Assembly: GCA_050015675.1 (NCBI GenBank)
Contig: JBEKAY010000014.1
Span: 1 to 64,000 of the forward strand
Direction of reading: 5' to 3'
DNA from: Fen-1298 sp050015675
GTDB lineage: Bacteria; Bacteroidota; Ignavibacteria; UBA10030
DNA length: 64,000 nucleotides
The translations under genes were made by a program, and so were the position numbers. Below are positions 33,365 through 42,520 of this stretch, in pieces (within the stretch, counting starts at the first letter, position 1; every line of letters begins with the position of its first letter). The notes beneath the pieces were generated by a model. The model saw only the letters and a list, made by a program, of their open reading frames with translations. It was not told where the DNA came from and did not search any database.

Positions 33365-36300
33365 ATGTCAGCCAACCTACCCCGCATCCGTCAGTATCTA
33401 AAGCAATTCGAATTCAGAAAACTGTTTATTGAAGAGCTTGGCTGGGATCGCTTTTCCGGTAAACTTGAAATCCCGATCGATGGACAAACCTTCAACCTTT
33501 CCGCTATTGCTCAGAAGCGCAGTATGGGCTTATGGCTTTGCGAGCCTGATGCTGAGGGAAACATCCCGCCGCCGGCAATCTTGGTAAAACTAGAACGACA
33601 AGTCACTAAGCGTTCCTTCGAACACCTTATCGTCTATCAAAACAAAGCAAAGACACAGCAACTCTGGCAATTTGCAAAGCGAATAGCAGGTAAGCCTACA
33701 TATCGTACACATCGGTTTGATATCAATCAATCCGGTGAATCACTTGCACAGAAATTGGCTCTTATCGCCTTTCCACTTGAAGAAGAAGAAACATTGACGC
33801 TTGTCGATGTTGTGCGCAAGAATAGTCAGCTTTTTACAGAACGAGTTACCAAACACTTTTACGAAGAATTTCAAGAACATCACGACCAATTACTTGAATT
33901 CATCAAAGGTATTCCTTTTGAACATCTCCAGCGTTGGTATGCGTCGGTGTTACTCAATCGGTTAATGTTTATTTACTTCCTTCAGAAGAAGAAATTTCTC
34001 AATAACGATTCCAGTTATCTGAGAACGAAACTTGCAGAATCTAAGCATCAAGGAAAGGACCGCTTCTATTGTCACTTTTTGGTAAAACTATTTTTTGATG
34101 GTTTTGCAAAGAAAGAGCATTCTTCAGAAACGACTAAATTACTTGGTAACATTCCCTATCTCAACGGTGGACTTTTCCTGCCGCATCAGATCGAAGAGAA
34201 GTACGGTAAGAAGATTGAAATTGCCGATAAAGTGTTCGAGAATCTCTTTGATTACTTCGACCGATGGCAATGGCATCTCGATGAACGCCCGCTAAGAGAC
34301 GATCGTGAAATTAATCCCGATGTGCTTGGTTATATCTTCGAAAAGTATATAAACCAAAAACAGATGGGCGCTTATTATACCAAAGAGGATATCACCGGAT
34401 ACAACAGCCAGAACACAATTATCCCGCGCATCTTCGATATTGCAAAAGAGAAATGTGCCATTGCGTTCGAAGGCGAGCATTCGTTTTGGAATCTTCTCAA
34501 AGCAGATCCCAATCGCTATATTTACGAAGCGGTCAAGAAAGGCACAACCCTTGACTTACCTTCCAATATCGCCGCAGGTATCAGTGATGTTTCCGAACGA
34601 ACAGAGTGGAATAAACCTGCCGATCCCGAATATGCCCTCCCTACCGAGATTTGGCGTGAAGTTGTTGTTAGACATCAGCGATACCACGAAGTGTATAACA
34701 AATTAGCGAACAGCGAGATACACGAAATCAATGATTTCATTACCTACAATCTTGACATCCGACAGTTTGCACAGGATGTAATCGAGAATTGTGAAGGAAG
34801 CGACCTGCTTGCTGCCTTCTGGTATGCGATTGAGAAACTCACAGTGCTCGATCCCACTTGCGGTTCCGGTGCATTCCTCTTTGCATCTCTCAATATTCTT
34901 GAGTTACTTTACGAAGCTTGCTTAGATCGCATGCAGGACTTCGTTGATGCAGAATCTGCCGCCCCGACATCTCCTCTCCTTACGAAGGAGGGGACACAGG
35001 GGAGGTTGCTGCAGTTCCGCTCCGTTCTAGACCGCATTACCAAGCACCCCAACCGTCGATACTTCATCTATAAGTCCATCATTGTCAATAATCTTTTTGG
35101 CGTAGACATTATGGAAGAAGCGGTAGAAATCTGCAAGCTCCGGCTCTTCCTCAAACTTGTTTCACAGGTGGAAAGCGTTGATCATATCGAACCTTTACCG
35201 GATATCGATTTCAATATACTTGCAGGCAATACGCTTGTGGGCTTCGTTTCATTTACTGAGTTTAAAAAACGCTTCGAGAATTTGGGTTCACTTAATTTAG
35301 AGGTTAATGACAAGCTTAACATCGCGGATGAAATGGCGAAATACCTCGATGAATTTCATCGACAACAGCTTGAAATCGGTGATACTGATAACGAGATGAA
35401 ATCCCTTATCAAAGAAAAAATTGAGTTGATAGAGTATGGTCTTGATGACGAATTGGCCAAGATGAATGGAATTAAAAATGGTGTAAGAGATAAAGAACGA
35501 TTTGCGCTTTTTAAGAAGAATGCAAAACCATTTCATTGGTGTGTACAATTCTATCGGATTATGTCTCGTGGTGGCTTTGATGTTATCATTGGAAATCCAC
35601 CGTATGTCGAGTATTCCAAAATACGAAAGGAGTATAACATTGTTGGCTATCAAACAGAAAATTGTGGAAATCTATATTCATTTGTCATAGAGCGTTGTTT
35701 CAATGTTCAGATACCATTTGGAATGATGGCTATGATTGTACAATTGCCGATTGTTTGTACAGATAGGATGATTCCATTGCAGCAACTTTGCACGGAGCAT
35801 AGTCTTCCAATATGGTTTTCTAATTATGATGACAGACCGGGCAAGCTTTTTGATGGCCTTCAGCACATACGTGCTACCATCTTTATAGCCAAGAAGCAAA
35901 GTGGAGAAGGACAAGCATTTTCTACGACATATAATAGGTGGTACAGTGAAACCCGACCCGAATTGTTTGAGGGATTAGCGTATCAAAATGTTTCCGGTGT
36001 ATCATTCAAGGGAGCAATACCTAAAATAGGAAGTCCTTTGAGCCATGTTTTGTGGAACAAGCTCTCTGAATACTCGAAGCTTGAGCTTTCGTTAGATTCT
36101 TCTAATAAGAATTTTGTTTATTTCCACAACGCACCGCAGTATTGGATTCGTGCAATGACATTTATTCCTTACTTCTGGAATAAACGAGAAGGTGAACAAA
36201 TATCCACACAGATTAAGTCACTGTCACTATCCACAAAACAGAATGTACATACGGTTGCTGCAATTTTGAATAGCTCACTGTTCTATTGGTGGTTTATTGT

Positions 36301-36634
36301 TCTTTCAGATTGCCGTCACCTCAATTTACGTGAGATAGAAACCTTTCCTGTCGGTCTCGACAAGATGTCTGAAGATGTAAAAAATCGTTTGATGAAACTT
36401 GCGCAAATACTAATGACGGATTTGAAAAAAAACAAAAAGCGCAAGGAAGCCGAGTATAAAGCGACAGGCAAAGTTGTCTATGATGAATTTTACCCCAAGC
36501 ATTCTAAGCCCATCATCGATGAAATCGACCGCGTCCTTGCCAAGCATTATAACTTTACGGAAGAAGAGTTAGATTTTATTATCAACTATGATATCAAATA
36601 TCGTATGGGCAAAAACAACGAAGAGGATGAGTGA
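33365..36634 (+). CDS. Eco57I-type N6-adenine DNA methyltransferase
   Basis: About 1089 residues from ATG 33365 (MSANLPRIRQYLKQ); the frame is open a little upstream, but that TTG start is unlikely. The N-terminal half resembles the accessory region of large Eco57I/PglX-class enzymes. The catalytic part has the SAM motif VLDPTCGSGAFLFASL (about 495) and the adenine motif IIGNPPYVEY (about 742), so it methylates adenine N6. A C-terminal target-recognition region follows, ending in an acidic tail NNEEDE. It should protect host DNA at the sites recognised by the partner helicase. Odd feature: residues PTSPLLTKEGTQGRLL around 535-550 derive from a palindromic repeat inserted in frame (34965-35008). 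Confidence 0.9.
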   Translation: MSANLPRIRQYLKQFEFRKLFIEELGWDRFSGKLEIPIDGQTFNLSAIAQKRSMGLWLCEPDAEGNIPPPAILVKLERQVTKRSFEHLIVYQNKAKTQQLWQFAKRIAGKPTYRTHRFDINQSGESLAQKLALIAFPLEEEETLTLVDVVRKNSQLFTERVTKHFYEEFQEHHDQLLEFIKGIPFEHLQRWYASVLLNRLMFIYFLQKKKFLNNDSSYLRTKLAESKHQGKDRFYCHFLVKLFFDGFAKKEHSSETTKLLGNIPYLNGGLFLPHQIEEKYGKKIEIADKVFENLFDYFDRWQWHLDERPLRDDREINPDVLGYIFEKYINQKQMGAYYTKEDITGYNSQNTIIPRIFDIAKEKCAIAFEGEHSFWNLLKADPNRYIYEAVKKGTTLDLPSNIAAGISDVSERTEWNKPADPEYALPTEIWREVVVRHQRYHEVYNKLANSEIHEINDFITYNLDIRQFAQDVIENCEGSDLLAAFWYAIEKLTVLDPTCGSGAFLFASLNILELLYEACLDRMQDFVDAESAAPTSPLLTKEGTQGRLLQFRSVLDRITKHPNRRYFIYKSIIVNNLFGVDIMEEAVEICKLRLFLKLVSQVESVDHIEPLPDIDFNILAGNTLVGFVSFTEFKKRFENLGSLNLEVNDKLNIADEMAKYLDEFHRQQLEIGDTDNEMKSLIKEKIELIEYGLDDELAKMNGIKNGVRDKERFALFKKNAKPFHWCVQFYRIMSRGGFDVIIGNPPYVEYSKIRKEYNIVGYQTENCGNLYSFVIERCFNVQIPFGMMAMIVQLPIVCTDRMIPLQQLCTEHSLPIWFSNYDDRPGKLFDGLQHIRATIFIAKKQSGEGQAFSTTYNRWYSETRPELFEGLAYQNVSGVSFKGAIPKIGSPLSHVLWNKLSEYSKLELSLDSSNKNFVYFHNAPQYWIRAMTFIPYFWNKREGEQISTQIKSLSLSTKQNVHTVAAILNSSLFYWWFIVLSDCRHLNLREIETFPVGLDKMSEDVKNRLMKLAQILMTDLKKNKKRKEAEYKATGKVVYDEFYPKHSKPIIDEIDRVLAKHYNFTEEELDFIINYDIKYRMGKNNEEDE
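34965..35008. repeat. Palindromic repeat inserted in frame in the methyltransferase gene
   Basis: CCTCTCCTTACGAAGGAGGG and the following GACACAGGGGAGG form a nested palindrome (CTCCTT-ACG-AAGGAG inside CCTC..GAGG/GGGGAGG arms). It is of the type scattered between genes in many genomes as REP-like elements. The reading frame passes through it intact, giving the residues TSPLLTKEGTQGR. Confidence 0.6.
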
Positions 36635-37836
36635 TTGTGTCTGCAAAGCTATCACGGAATGAGCCTTGCCCTTGTGGAAGTGGAAAGAAATATAAAAATT
36701 GTCATGGGAATAATATGAACGATACACGTTCACAATGGAATGAACGAGTTACGAAAAAGCCGGATGGAACTTTAGAGATAGCTTTTAATATTCCTCCAGA
36801 TGAATTAGGTCCACCCTTTGGCTATACAGAACTAATTTGTGTTCCTGTTTTCGATGAAGGCACAATGAAACCTGGGGAAAAACAACCATCTCCTACCGGT
36901 TCTCCTGGTCAATATGAAGTAGCCTTTATTTTTGCTAAACCGGAAATAGCATTAGCCGAAATGCGATATTCCGATATTGACTCAGATTCATTCAAAGGAG
37001 ACTCTTCATTCATTATAGCTTCGCCAGAACCAAGAAAAGCAACCGATCCAGCTTTTATGAAGATGGATTATAGTTACGATGCAGCAGATAAAACGCGAAA
37101 AACTGGAACTATTGAGTTTCGTCCGAATAAGCATGGAAGGCTTAGTTTTGCAAGAACAACGATATATTCAAATGGTTATCGACAAGCGAGACTTGATGCC
37201 TATCGAGCAATTCTACCAATGTTAAGCAATTTATCATTTGAGTGTGATATTCCCTTAGAAATCAAAGGGTCAACAACAAGGGAAATATCTTCTGGTGGTG
37301 TAAGTCGGGAAATAAGATTTCAATTTCCTTGTAATACACTACAAGGGCCAGGTAACATAGTTCATCGTAAAGAAATTTATGCTCTTCAAAGCTTTTATCG
37401 AGAAGGAATGAATTCATCAAGTATATGCTACAGTTTCCTTTGTTTTTATAGGGTACTAGAGGCTATATATAAAATGCGGCAAAATATTATTGAACAAAAA
37501 TCTCTTAGACCAAAATTCAAAGGGGAAGCTCGTGTCGAAGAAGCTGATTTAAAAGGCTTGCCCATATTCTTGGAAAACAACAAGAAATTTATCGGTCGTA
37601 AATATCGTGATATTTATGAAAAAGAATTGACACCCTTGAGGATATTAATTGCCCATGGCCTTCTTGGAGATGATGATCCTTTTGAAAATACTCCCGATAA
37701 TGTCGATATTCGTACCACAGCCAGTTCTCTAATACCGATAACGAAAATAATAGCACGACTTGAAATTCAAAATGAACTTAATGTGGAATACATCCCCATA
37801 CAAGATAAAAAAGAGAGTACAAAGAATGATTGTTAA
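36631..37836 (+). CDS. SEC-C motif protein, third gene of the helicase-methyltransferase operon
   Basis: 401 residues. The N-terminus LSRNEPCPCGSGKKYKNCHG is a SEC-C zinc motif (C-x-C..C-H type), a small metal-binding module often fused to enzymes. The rest has no recognised domain: beta-rich middle (about 50-250) and a helical C-terminal third (YREGMNSSSICYSFLCFYR, LRILIAHGLLGDD) that resembles HEPN-like helical bundles only superficially. It overlaps the methyltransferase stop by 4 bp (start GTG 36631; GTG 36637 is an alternative). It lies between two copies of a methyltransferase-type 3' end (36565-36634 and 37866-37929), so it looks like cargo inserted at that point. Confidence 0.7.
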   Translation: MIVSAKLSRNEPCPCGSGKKYKNCHGNNMNDTRSQWNERVTKKPDGTLEIAFNIPPDELGPPFGYTELICVPVFDEGTMKPGEKQPSPTGSPGQYEVAFIFAKPEIALAEMRYSDIDSDSFKGDSSFIIASPEPRKATDPAFMKMDYSYDAADKTRKTGTIEFRPNKHGRLSFARTTIYSNGYRQARLDAYRAILPMLSNLSFECDIPLEIKGSTTREISSGGVSREIRFQFPCNTLQGPGNIVHRKEIYALQSFYREGMNSSSICYSFLCFYRVLEAIYKMRQNIIEQKSLRPKFKGEARVEEADLKGLPIFLENNKKFIGRKYRDIYEKELTPLRILIAHGLLGDDDPFENTPDNVDIRTTASSLIPITKIIARLEIQNELNVEYIPIQDKKESTKNDC

Positions 37837-37857
37837 GTAAGGATTCAATGCAGAAAA

Positions 37858-37929
37858 AGTGGAAGGGATATCATCATCAAATACGAAATCAATTATCGTA
37901 AGGGCAGAAACAGTGAAGAGGAAGAGTGA
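37858..37929 (+). pseudogene. Relic of a second methyltransferase 3' end
   Basis: The frame ending TGA 37927-37929 reads RDIIIKYEINYRKGRNSEEE followed by E and stop. This mirrors the true methyltransferase C-terminus (FIINYDIKYRMGKNNEEDE) at 36570-36634. Only about 22 codons remain. It marks a former gene end and a probable recombination scar. Confidence 0.6.
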
Positions 37930-37974
37930 ACATTCAATGAGTGATCAAAAAAGTTAAAGGATAGTGGAGGGAAA

Positions 37975-39195
37975 ATGAAAGCGGCTAATACGCCAAATGA
38001 TGTTTTTTCTGCAATAGACCCATCACTAGGGTATCTGTACCAAATACGATATTCTCTCTACAGACTTCTTGAGGCTAACGAAGAAGAAGAAATCTCAATA
38101 GAATGGGTGGATGATGTCGCTGTTGAGAATGATGGGTCAATAAATGAACAGTTACAATTGAAACATCATTTACGAGGAAAAGCATCTTTGACAGATTCTT
38201 CTCCCGACCTTTGGAAAACAATTCGTGTTTGGTCAGAAGGGGTAAAAACAGGATCAATAAATCCATCAACAACAAGGTTGTTACTAATAACTACAGCAGC
38301 CGCTCCTGCAGGTTCAATAGCTTCTCTTCTCAAGGATACTCAAACAGGACGAGATGCAAAAACTGCTTTACAACGACTTATGGATGTTGCCAGTACATCA
38401 GGAAATGTAGCCCTCAAAGATTCTTTCGATGCTTTTAAGTCCCTACCGTCTACGAAGAAACGATTGTTGGTAGATTCCATTATTGTTGTTGATAATATGC
38501 CAATGATTACTGATTTGGAAAAAGGAATTAAAAAGAAGTTAGACCTTTCAGTCAGAAAAGAACATATGGACCTGTTTTATGAACGTCTCGAGGGATGGTG
38601 GTTTGACAAAATAATCAGGCATTTTATTGAACCGAATAAAACATCCATTAAAAGATTTGAATTACAATCAAAAATTAGAGATATCGCTGAACAGTTCGAA
38701 GAAGATGCTCTTCCAATCGACTTTTTGGATGCTGAGCCGCCAGAGACACCTGATGCTGCTAATGATGACCGATTGTTTGTTGTCCAGTTAAGAATAATCG
38801 CTTTGAATAACAAATTGATTGAGAAGGCAATTCGGGATTACTATAAGGCATTTGAACAGAGGTCTCGGTGGGCTCGTGAACATTTGATCGACGATAAAGA
38901 TTTAGAAGTATATGAGAATAGACTTGTTGACGAATGGCAGAGATTCTTTTATTCGGCAGTAGAAACAGAAGGCGATAAAGTTGTTAATGAAGCAGAGTAT
39001 TTAAAGACTGGTCGAGAAATATTTAGATGGATGAATACAATAGCACAATTCCCAATTCGGCCAAAGGTTGTCGAACCTTATGTAATGCGTGGCAGTTATC
39101 ATATGTTAGCAGATCAATTTCCACCAAGAGTTGGTTGGCATCCAAGATTCCTTGACCGATTACAGGATGTGCTACCTCTACAGAAGGAGCAATGA
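37975..39195 (+). CDS. Three-component ABC system effector (endonuclease-like N-terminus plus CTD)
   Basis: 406 residues. The N-terminal 200 residues resemble the DUF4297/Cap4-like restriction-endonuclease fold: SLGYLYQIRYSLYRLLEA, then EISIEWVDDVAVEN with acidic residues and QLQLKHH with the Q-x-K motif, a plausible metal-dependent DNase site. The C-terminal part carries the conserved tail RGSYHMLADQFPPRVGWHPR typical of the C-terminal domain of three-component ABC systems. There the effector is held silent until the ATPase is triggered, probably by phage DNA or replication structures. The next gene's ATG overlaps its stop (ATGA). SD GGAGGG is clear. The substrate and trigger are not known. 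Confidence 0.82.
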   Translation: MKAANTPNDVFSAIDPSLGYLYQIRYSLYRLLEANEEEEISIEWVDDVAVENDGSINEQLQLKHHLRGKASLTDSSPDLWKTIRVWSEGVKTGSINPSTTRLLLITTAAAPAGSIASLLKDTQTGRDAKTALQRLMDVASTSGNVALKDSFDAFKSLPSTKKRLLVDSIIVVDNMPMITDLEKGIKKKLDLSVRKEHMDLFYERLEGWWFDKIIRHFIEPNKTSIKRFELQSKIRDIAEQFEEDALPIDFLDAEPPETPDAANDDRLFVVQLRIIALNNKLIEKAIRDYYKAFEQRSRWAREHLIDDKDLEVYENRLVDEWQRFFYSAVETEGDKVVNEAEYLKTGREIFRWMNTIAQFPIRPKVVEPYVMRGSYHMLADQFPPRVGWHPRFLDRLQDVLPLQKEQ

Positions 39196-39695
39196 ATATG
39201 TTACCTTGGGACAAACGACCAATAGAAATCGCAAATCTTTTTAATCCTGCCTTTTTAGCGCTGCTTTTACACGAAGGATCGTTAGCATATTATAATGAGA
39301 TTCAAAAAGGATTGCCGTTTGAATTGGCGCCCTTGCTAGTCACATTACCGCTTCACAAAGAGACGAGAGATATTATGCCAAAGAAAATATCTACTCAGAT
39401 GCATGCATGGTTATTGGACCATCCTGAGATTAAAATCAATTGTTCCAAAAGAATCCGCAATATGAATCCTTATATACTCGAATCAATAGCATTTGGTTTA
39501 AAAACAGGAATTATCAACATAGATGAAGATGGAAAAATTAACTCGATCGGTAGAACCGCTCTTTCAAAGAAGTTGAAATGGAATGCAGAGCTAGATCCAG
39601 CAAAATGTCTTCAGAGAGCCACCTTTTTAGGACGATGGTTTGCATACGCCGGTGATGTCTCGACCGTGTACATTATGTGGGGGATAACACCATGA
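39192..39695 (+). CDS. Three-component ABC system middle component
   Basis: 167 residues, soluble and mainly helical. The order IEIANLFNPAFLALLLHEG, PFELAPLLVTLPLHKETRDI and LGRWFAYAGDVSTVYIMWGI matches the small middle component that links ABC ATPase and effector in three-component ABC conflict systems. It resembles a winged-helix adaptor and has no catalytic motif. It overlaps both neighbours by 4 bp, so stoichiometric co-translation is likely. A second ATG (39198) is an alternative start. Confidence 0.85.
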   Translation: MNMLPWDKRPIEIANLFNPAFLALLLHEGSLAYYNEIQKGLPFELAPLLVTLPLHKETRDIMPKKISTQMHAWLLDHPEIKINCSKRIRNMNPYILESIAFGLKTGIINIDEDGKINSIGRTALSKKLKWNAELDPAKCLQRATFLGRWFAYAGDVSTVYIMWGITP

Positions 39696-41638
39696 GTCTA
39701 CAGATAAAACAAATCGCACTTTACAATTCGCAAGGTGCAACGCGTGTATTAAATTTCTCTCCTGGAAAAGTAAATATCATTACTGGTAAATCTAATACTG
39801 GAAAATCTGCTCTTATTGAGATTGTTGAATATTGCCTCGGTAGGTCAACATTTAATGTACCAGAAGGTGTAATAAGAGATTCTGTGAGTTGGTATGCAGT
39901 ATTGTATCAATATACAAACACTCAGATTCTTATTGCAAAGCCCACACCGAAGGCAGGCCATCAAAGCCAATCACAGGTTTATTTTGAAGTAGGAAGTGAA
40001 ATTGCTCTTCCCCCGTTATCCAAATTGATTCCAAATTCAAATGATGATGCTATTCTAATGTATTTGACTCAACTTCTTGGAATCTCGCCTAACTTAAATA
40101 TACCCGACGAAGAACATTCGCGTAATCCTCTTGAAGCGACATTAGCTCACACCCGGTATTACTTGTTTCAAAAGCAAGGTGTTATTGCGAGCCAAGATGT
40201 CTTATTCCATCGTCAGCTAGAAGAGTATATGCCACAAGCGATCAAAGACACGTTACCTTACTTTCTTGGTTCTATCCAAGAAGACAGACTAAAGCAAATA
40301 CAGGAATTCAGGCTTGCAAAGCGAGATCTTAAACTGGCTCAAAAAGCGTTTGAAGAAAATGAGGCAATATCGGTTGAATCTACAACAAGAGCTAGAGCTT
40401 TGCTTGCAGAGGCGCAGCAAGCAGAGATAGTTTCAATGAAAACAAATCCCCAGACCCAATCGGAACTTATTGATACGCTTAAGAATGTTCTTGATTGGAA
40501 ACCGAGTTTGGAGGTAGGTATAGAATCAGATAGAATATCAACATTAACTCAAGAATTATATAATCTCCGCACAGAATTCCAATCGATTCAAAACAAGATT
40601 GATGCTGCAGAGACTTTTGCACAAGAAGAGCAAGCATTTTCAAGCGAAGTAATCGAGCAACGGTTAAGACTTGAATCTATAAACTTATTGAGCGATAAAA
40701 TGGATAATCTTGACCGGTGTCCATTGTGTGACTCAGAAATGAAAATTCCATTACCCTCAATCTCTGCAATCAATAGTTCGTTAGTAAACTTACGTAAAAA
40801 CCTAGAAACGGTTGATCGTGAAAGACCTCGATTACGTGAATACATTAATGGACTTCAGGTTGAACGGGAAGAATTGCGCCACAAGATCAGTGAAAAAGAA
40901 TTTACATTGTTGTCAATTAAAAGCGAACTAGATGAAAGTCTGCGAATACGAGACCGAAATACGAGAGCAGCGAGGATAATTGGAAGGATTAGTCTGTTCT
41001 TAGAATCACAGAACTCGTCATCCGGAAATTCAATTCTTATGACAAATGTGAATAATGCCGAAAACAAAGTTAAAATTTACGAATCGCAGCTTGAAACAGA
41101 TAAATTAGAGGATACACAAAATTCAATTTTGAGCTTAATGAGCATGGATATGACAAACTGGGCCCATTTGCTTGAACTAGAACATTCTGGATATCCTTAT
41201 AGATTTGACATTAATAAATTGACAGTTATCGCAGATAGGCCTAATCGTCCCATATCATTGTCTCAAATGGGTGGAGGAGAAAACCATCTTGGGTGTCATA
41301 TCATAACTTATTTTGCATTACATAAACAATTTATTAATCAACATCGTCCAGTCCCAAGTTTCTTGTTTTTGGATCAACCATCACAGGTTTATTTTCCATC
41401 TGATAAGTATAAGCAACTCCAGGGCAAAGCGGACGAAATAAAGGATATTGATCTGGTTGCTGTCGAGAGGTTGTTTAAATTTATTTTCGATAGAGTTCAA
41501 GAATTATCACCTAATCTTCAAATCATTGTTACAGAACATGCGAATATTGATATTCCTCAATATCAGGCAGCATTAATTGAAGATCCGTGGCGGGATGGTA
41601 AGGCGTTAATCCCTAAGGAATGGATTGATAAATCGTGA
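39692..41638 (+). CDS. DUF3732 ABC ATPase with zinc hook
   Basis: 648 residues from ATG 39692, an SMC/Rad50-like ATPase. Walker A is GKSNTGKSAL (about 32-41), then long helical arms (about 190-340 and 360-480) around a Rad50-type zinc-hook motif CPLCDSEM (about 346-353). The signature-like QMGGGENHLG lies near 526 and Walker B FLFLDQPSQVYFP near 557. DUF3732 proteins are the ATPase subunit of three-component ABC systems, in which the ATPase acts as sensor and switch for the effector. The start at 39692 gives ATGA overlap with the middle component. All three components are present and intact here. Confidence 0.92.
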   Translation: MSLQIKQIALYNSQGATRVLNFSPGKVNIITGKSNTGKSALIEIVEYCLGRSTFNVPEGVIRDSVSWYAVLYQYTNTQILIAKPTPKAGHQSQSQVYFEVGSEIALPPLSKLIPNSNDDAILMYLTQLLGISPNLNIPDEEHSRNPLEATLAHTRYYLFQKQGVIASQDVLFHRQLEEYMPQAIKDTLPYFLGSIQEDRLKQIQEFRLAKRDLKLAQKAFEENEAISVESTTRARALLAEAQQAEIVSMKTNPQTQSELIDTLKNVLDWKPSLEVGIESDRISTLTQELYNLRTEFQSIQNKIDAAETFAQEEQAFSSEVIEQRLRLESINLLSDKMDNLDRCPLCDSEMKIPLPSISAINSSLVNLRKNLETVDRERPRLREYINGLQVEREELRHKISEKEFTLLSIKSELDESLRIRDRNTRAARIIGRISLFLESQNSSSGNSILMTNVNNAENKVKIYESQLETDKLEDTQNSILSLMSMDMTNWAHLLELEHSGYPYRFDINKLTVIADRPNRPISLSQMGGGENHLGCHIITYFALHKQFINQHRPVPSFLFLDQPSQVYFPSDKYKQLQGKADEIKDIDLVAVERLFKFIFDRVQELSPNLQIIVTEHANIDIPQYQAALIEDPWRDGKALIPKEWIDKS

Positions 41639-41717
41639 AGAGAAATAAACTATTGATGGAATATTAAATTATTTATCGTACGTGGTAAAACAACAATTAT
41701 TAAGCAAGGTGTTTGAT

Positions 41718-42431
41718 ATGCAAAAACTACTTGTAAGTGTGAGAGGTAAGAATGAGGCGCTTGAAGCTGTAAAAGGGGGCGCACATATCGTTGACGCGGA
41801 ATATCCAACGTCGGCACTTGGTACGCCTTATCCAATCAATATCTATGCTATTCGTAAAGCCGTGCCAACAAGGATTATGGTCTCGACAAATATTGGCGAG
41901 GAACAAGCTAGGCGAAGCACGGCAGCACAAGCAGTACTCGGTGTTGCAACAGCAGGTGCTGATATAATAAAAGCTGGTTTAGCTGGGTTGAATTACGATG
42001 AAGCGGAATATTTAGCGCGAAACATTGTAAGAACAGTTAAGCATTGGTACCCCCACAAAAAAGTCATTCCAACCTTTTTTGCCGATACAAAACTGGCAAA
42101 GATACTCGATCCAATTGAAGAAGCCCCCGCCCTTGCCACGAAGGTCAAAGCCAATGGTGTCCTAATTGATACATTTGATAAAACAAAAGGGAAACGACTT
42201 ATCGACTATTATAGCTATAAAGATATAAAGACATTCGTCTCTGCATGCCATAGGAGGCATATTGAAGCTTGGATTGCGGGATCGATCACTAAGGAAGAAT
42301 TGTCCTACTTTTGGGAAACCGGTGTCGATGTGATTTGTGTCCGTGGAGCAGCATGTGAAAAAGGGGATGATCGGATGGGTGCGGTAAAATCGCACATTGT
42401 GATGGATCTAGTTAAGACTATGCGAAAGTAG
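41718..42431 (+). CDS. MfnB-like (5-formylfuran-3-yl)methyl phosphate synthase homologue
   Basis: 237 residues from ATG 41718 (MQKLLVSVRG); GTG 41682 would add 12 residues. It is a TIM-barrel protein of the DUF556/MfnB family: VSVRGKNEALEAVKGGAHIV, TALGAA-like AVLGVATAGADIIKAGLAGL, GVLIDTFDKTKGKRLIDY, EAWIAGSI and VICVRGAACEKGD all align with archaeal MfnB, which condenses two glyceraldehyde-3-phosphate molecules in methanofuran synthesis. The lysine of the D-x-K-x-x-P motif (Lys27 of the Methanocaldococcus protein) reads Glu28 here (VDAEYP), while the other two lysines (IIKAG and DTFDK) are kept. It lies between two defence systems, which is unexpected for a cofactor enzyme. Its substrate is uncertain. 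Confidence 0.82.
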   Translation: MQKLLVSVRGKNEALEAVKGGAHIVDAEYPTSALGTPYPINIYAIRKAVPTRIMVSTNIGEEQARRSTAAQAVLGVATAGADIIKAGLAGLNYDEAEYLARNIVRTVKHWYPHKKVIPTFFADTKLAKILDPIEEAPALATKVKANGVLIDTFDKTKGKRLIDYYSYKDIKTFVSACHRRHIEAWIAGSITKEELSYFWETGVDVICVRGAACEKGDDRMGAVKSHIVMDLVKTMRK

Positions 42432-42520
42432 AGTAAGGGGTAAGAGATTGGTCTTTGGTAATGGACTTGAAGAACGAGGGATCAAAGGCGACAACCTCAA
42501 TTTAAAAAAGGTCTAGAACT

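Noticed and set aside
29976..36634. DISARM or BREX assignment for the helicase-methyltransferase pair
   Set aside because: The DISARM drmA/drmB genes and BREX brxL/pglZ-type genes are not present; PLD is fused to the helicase instead.
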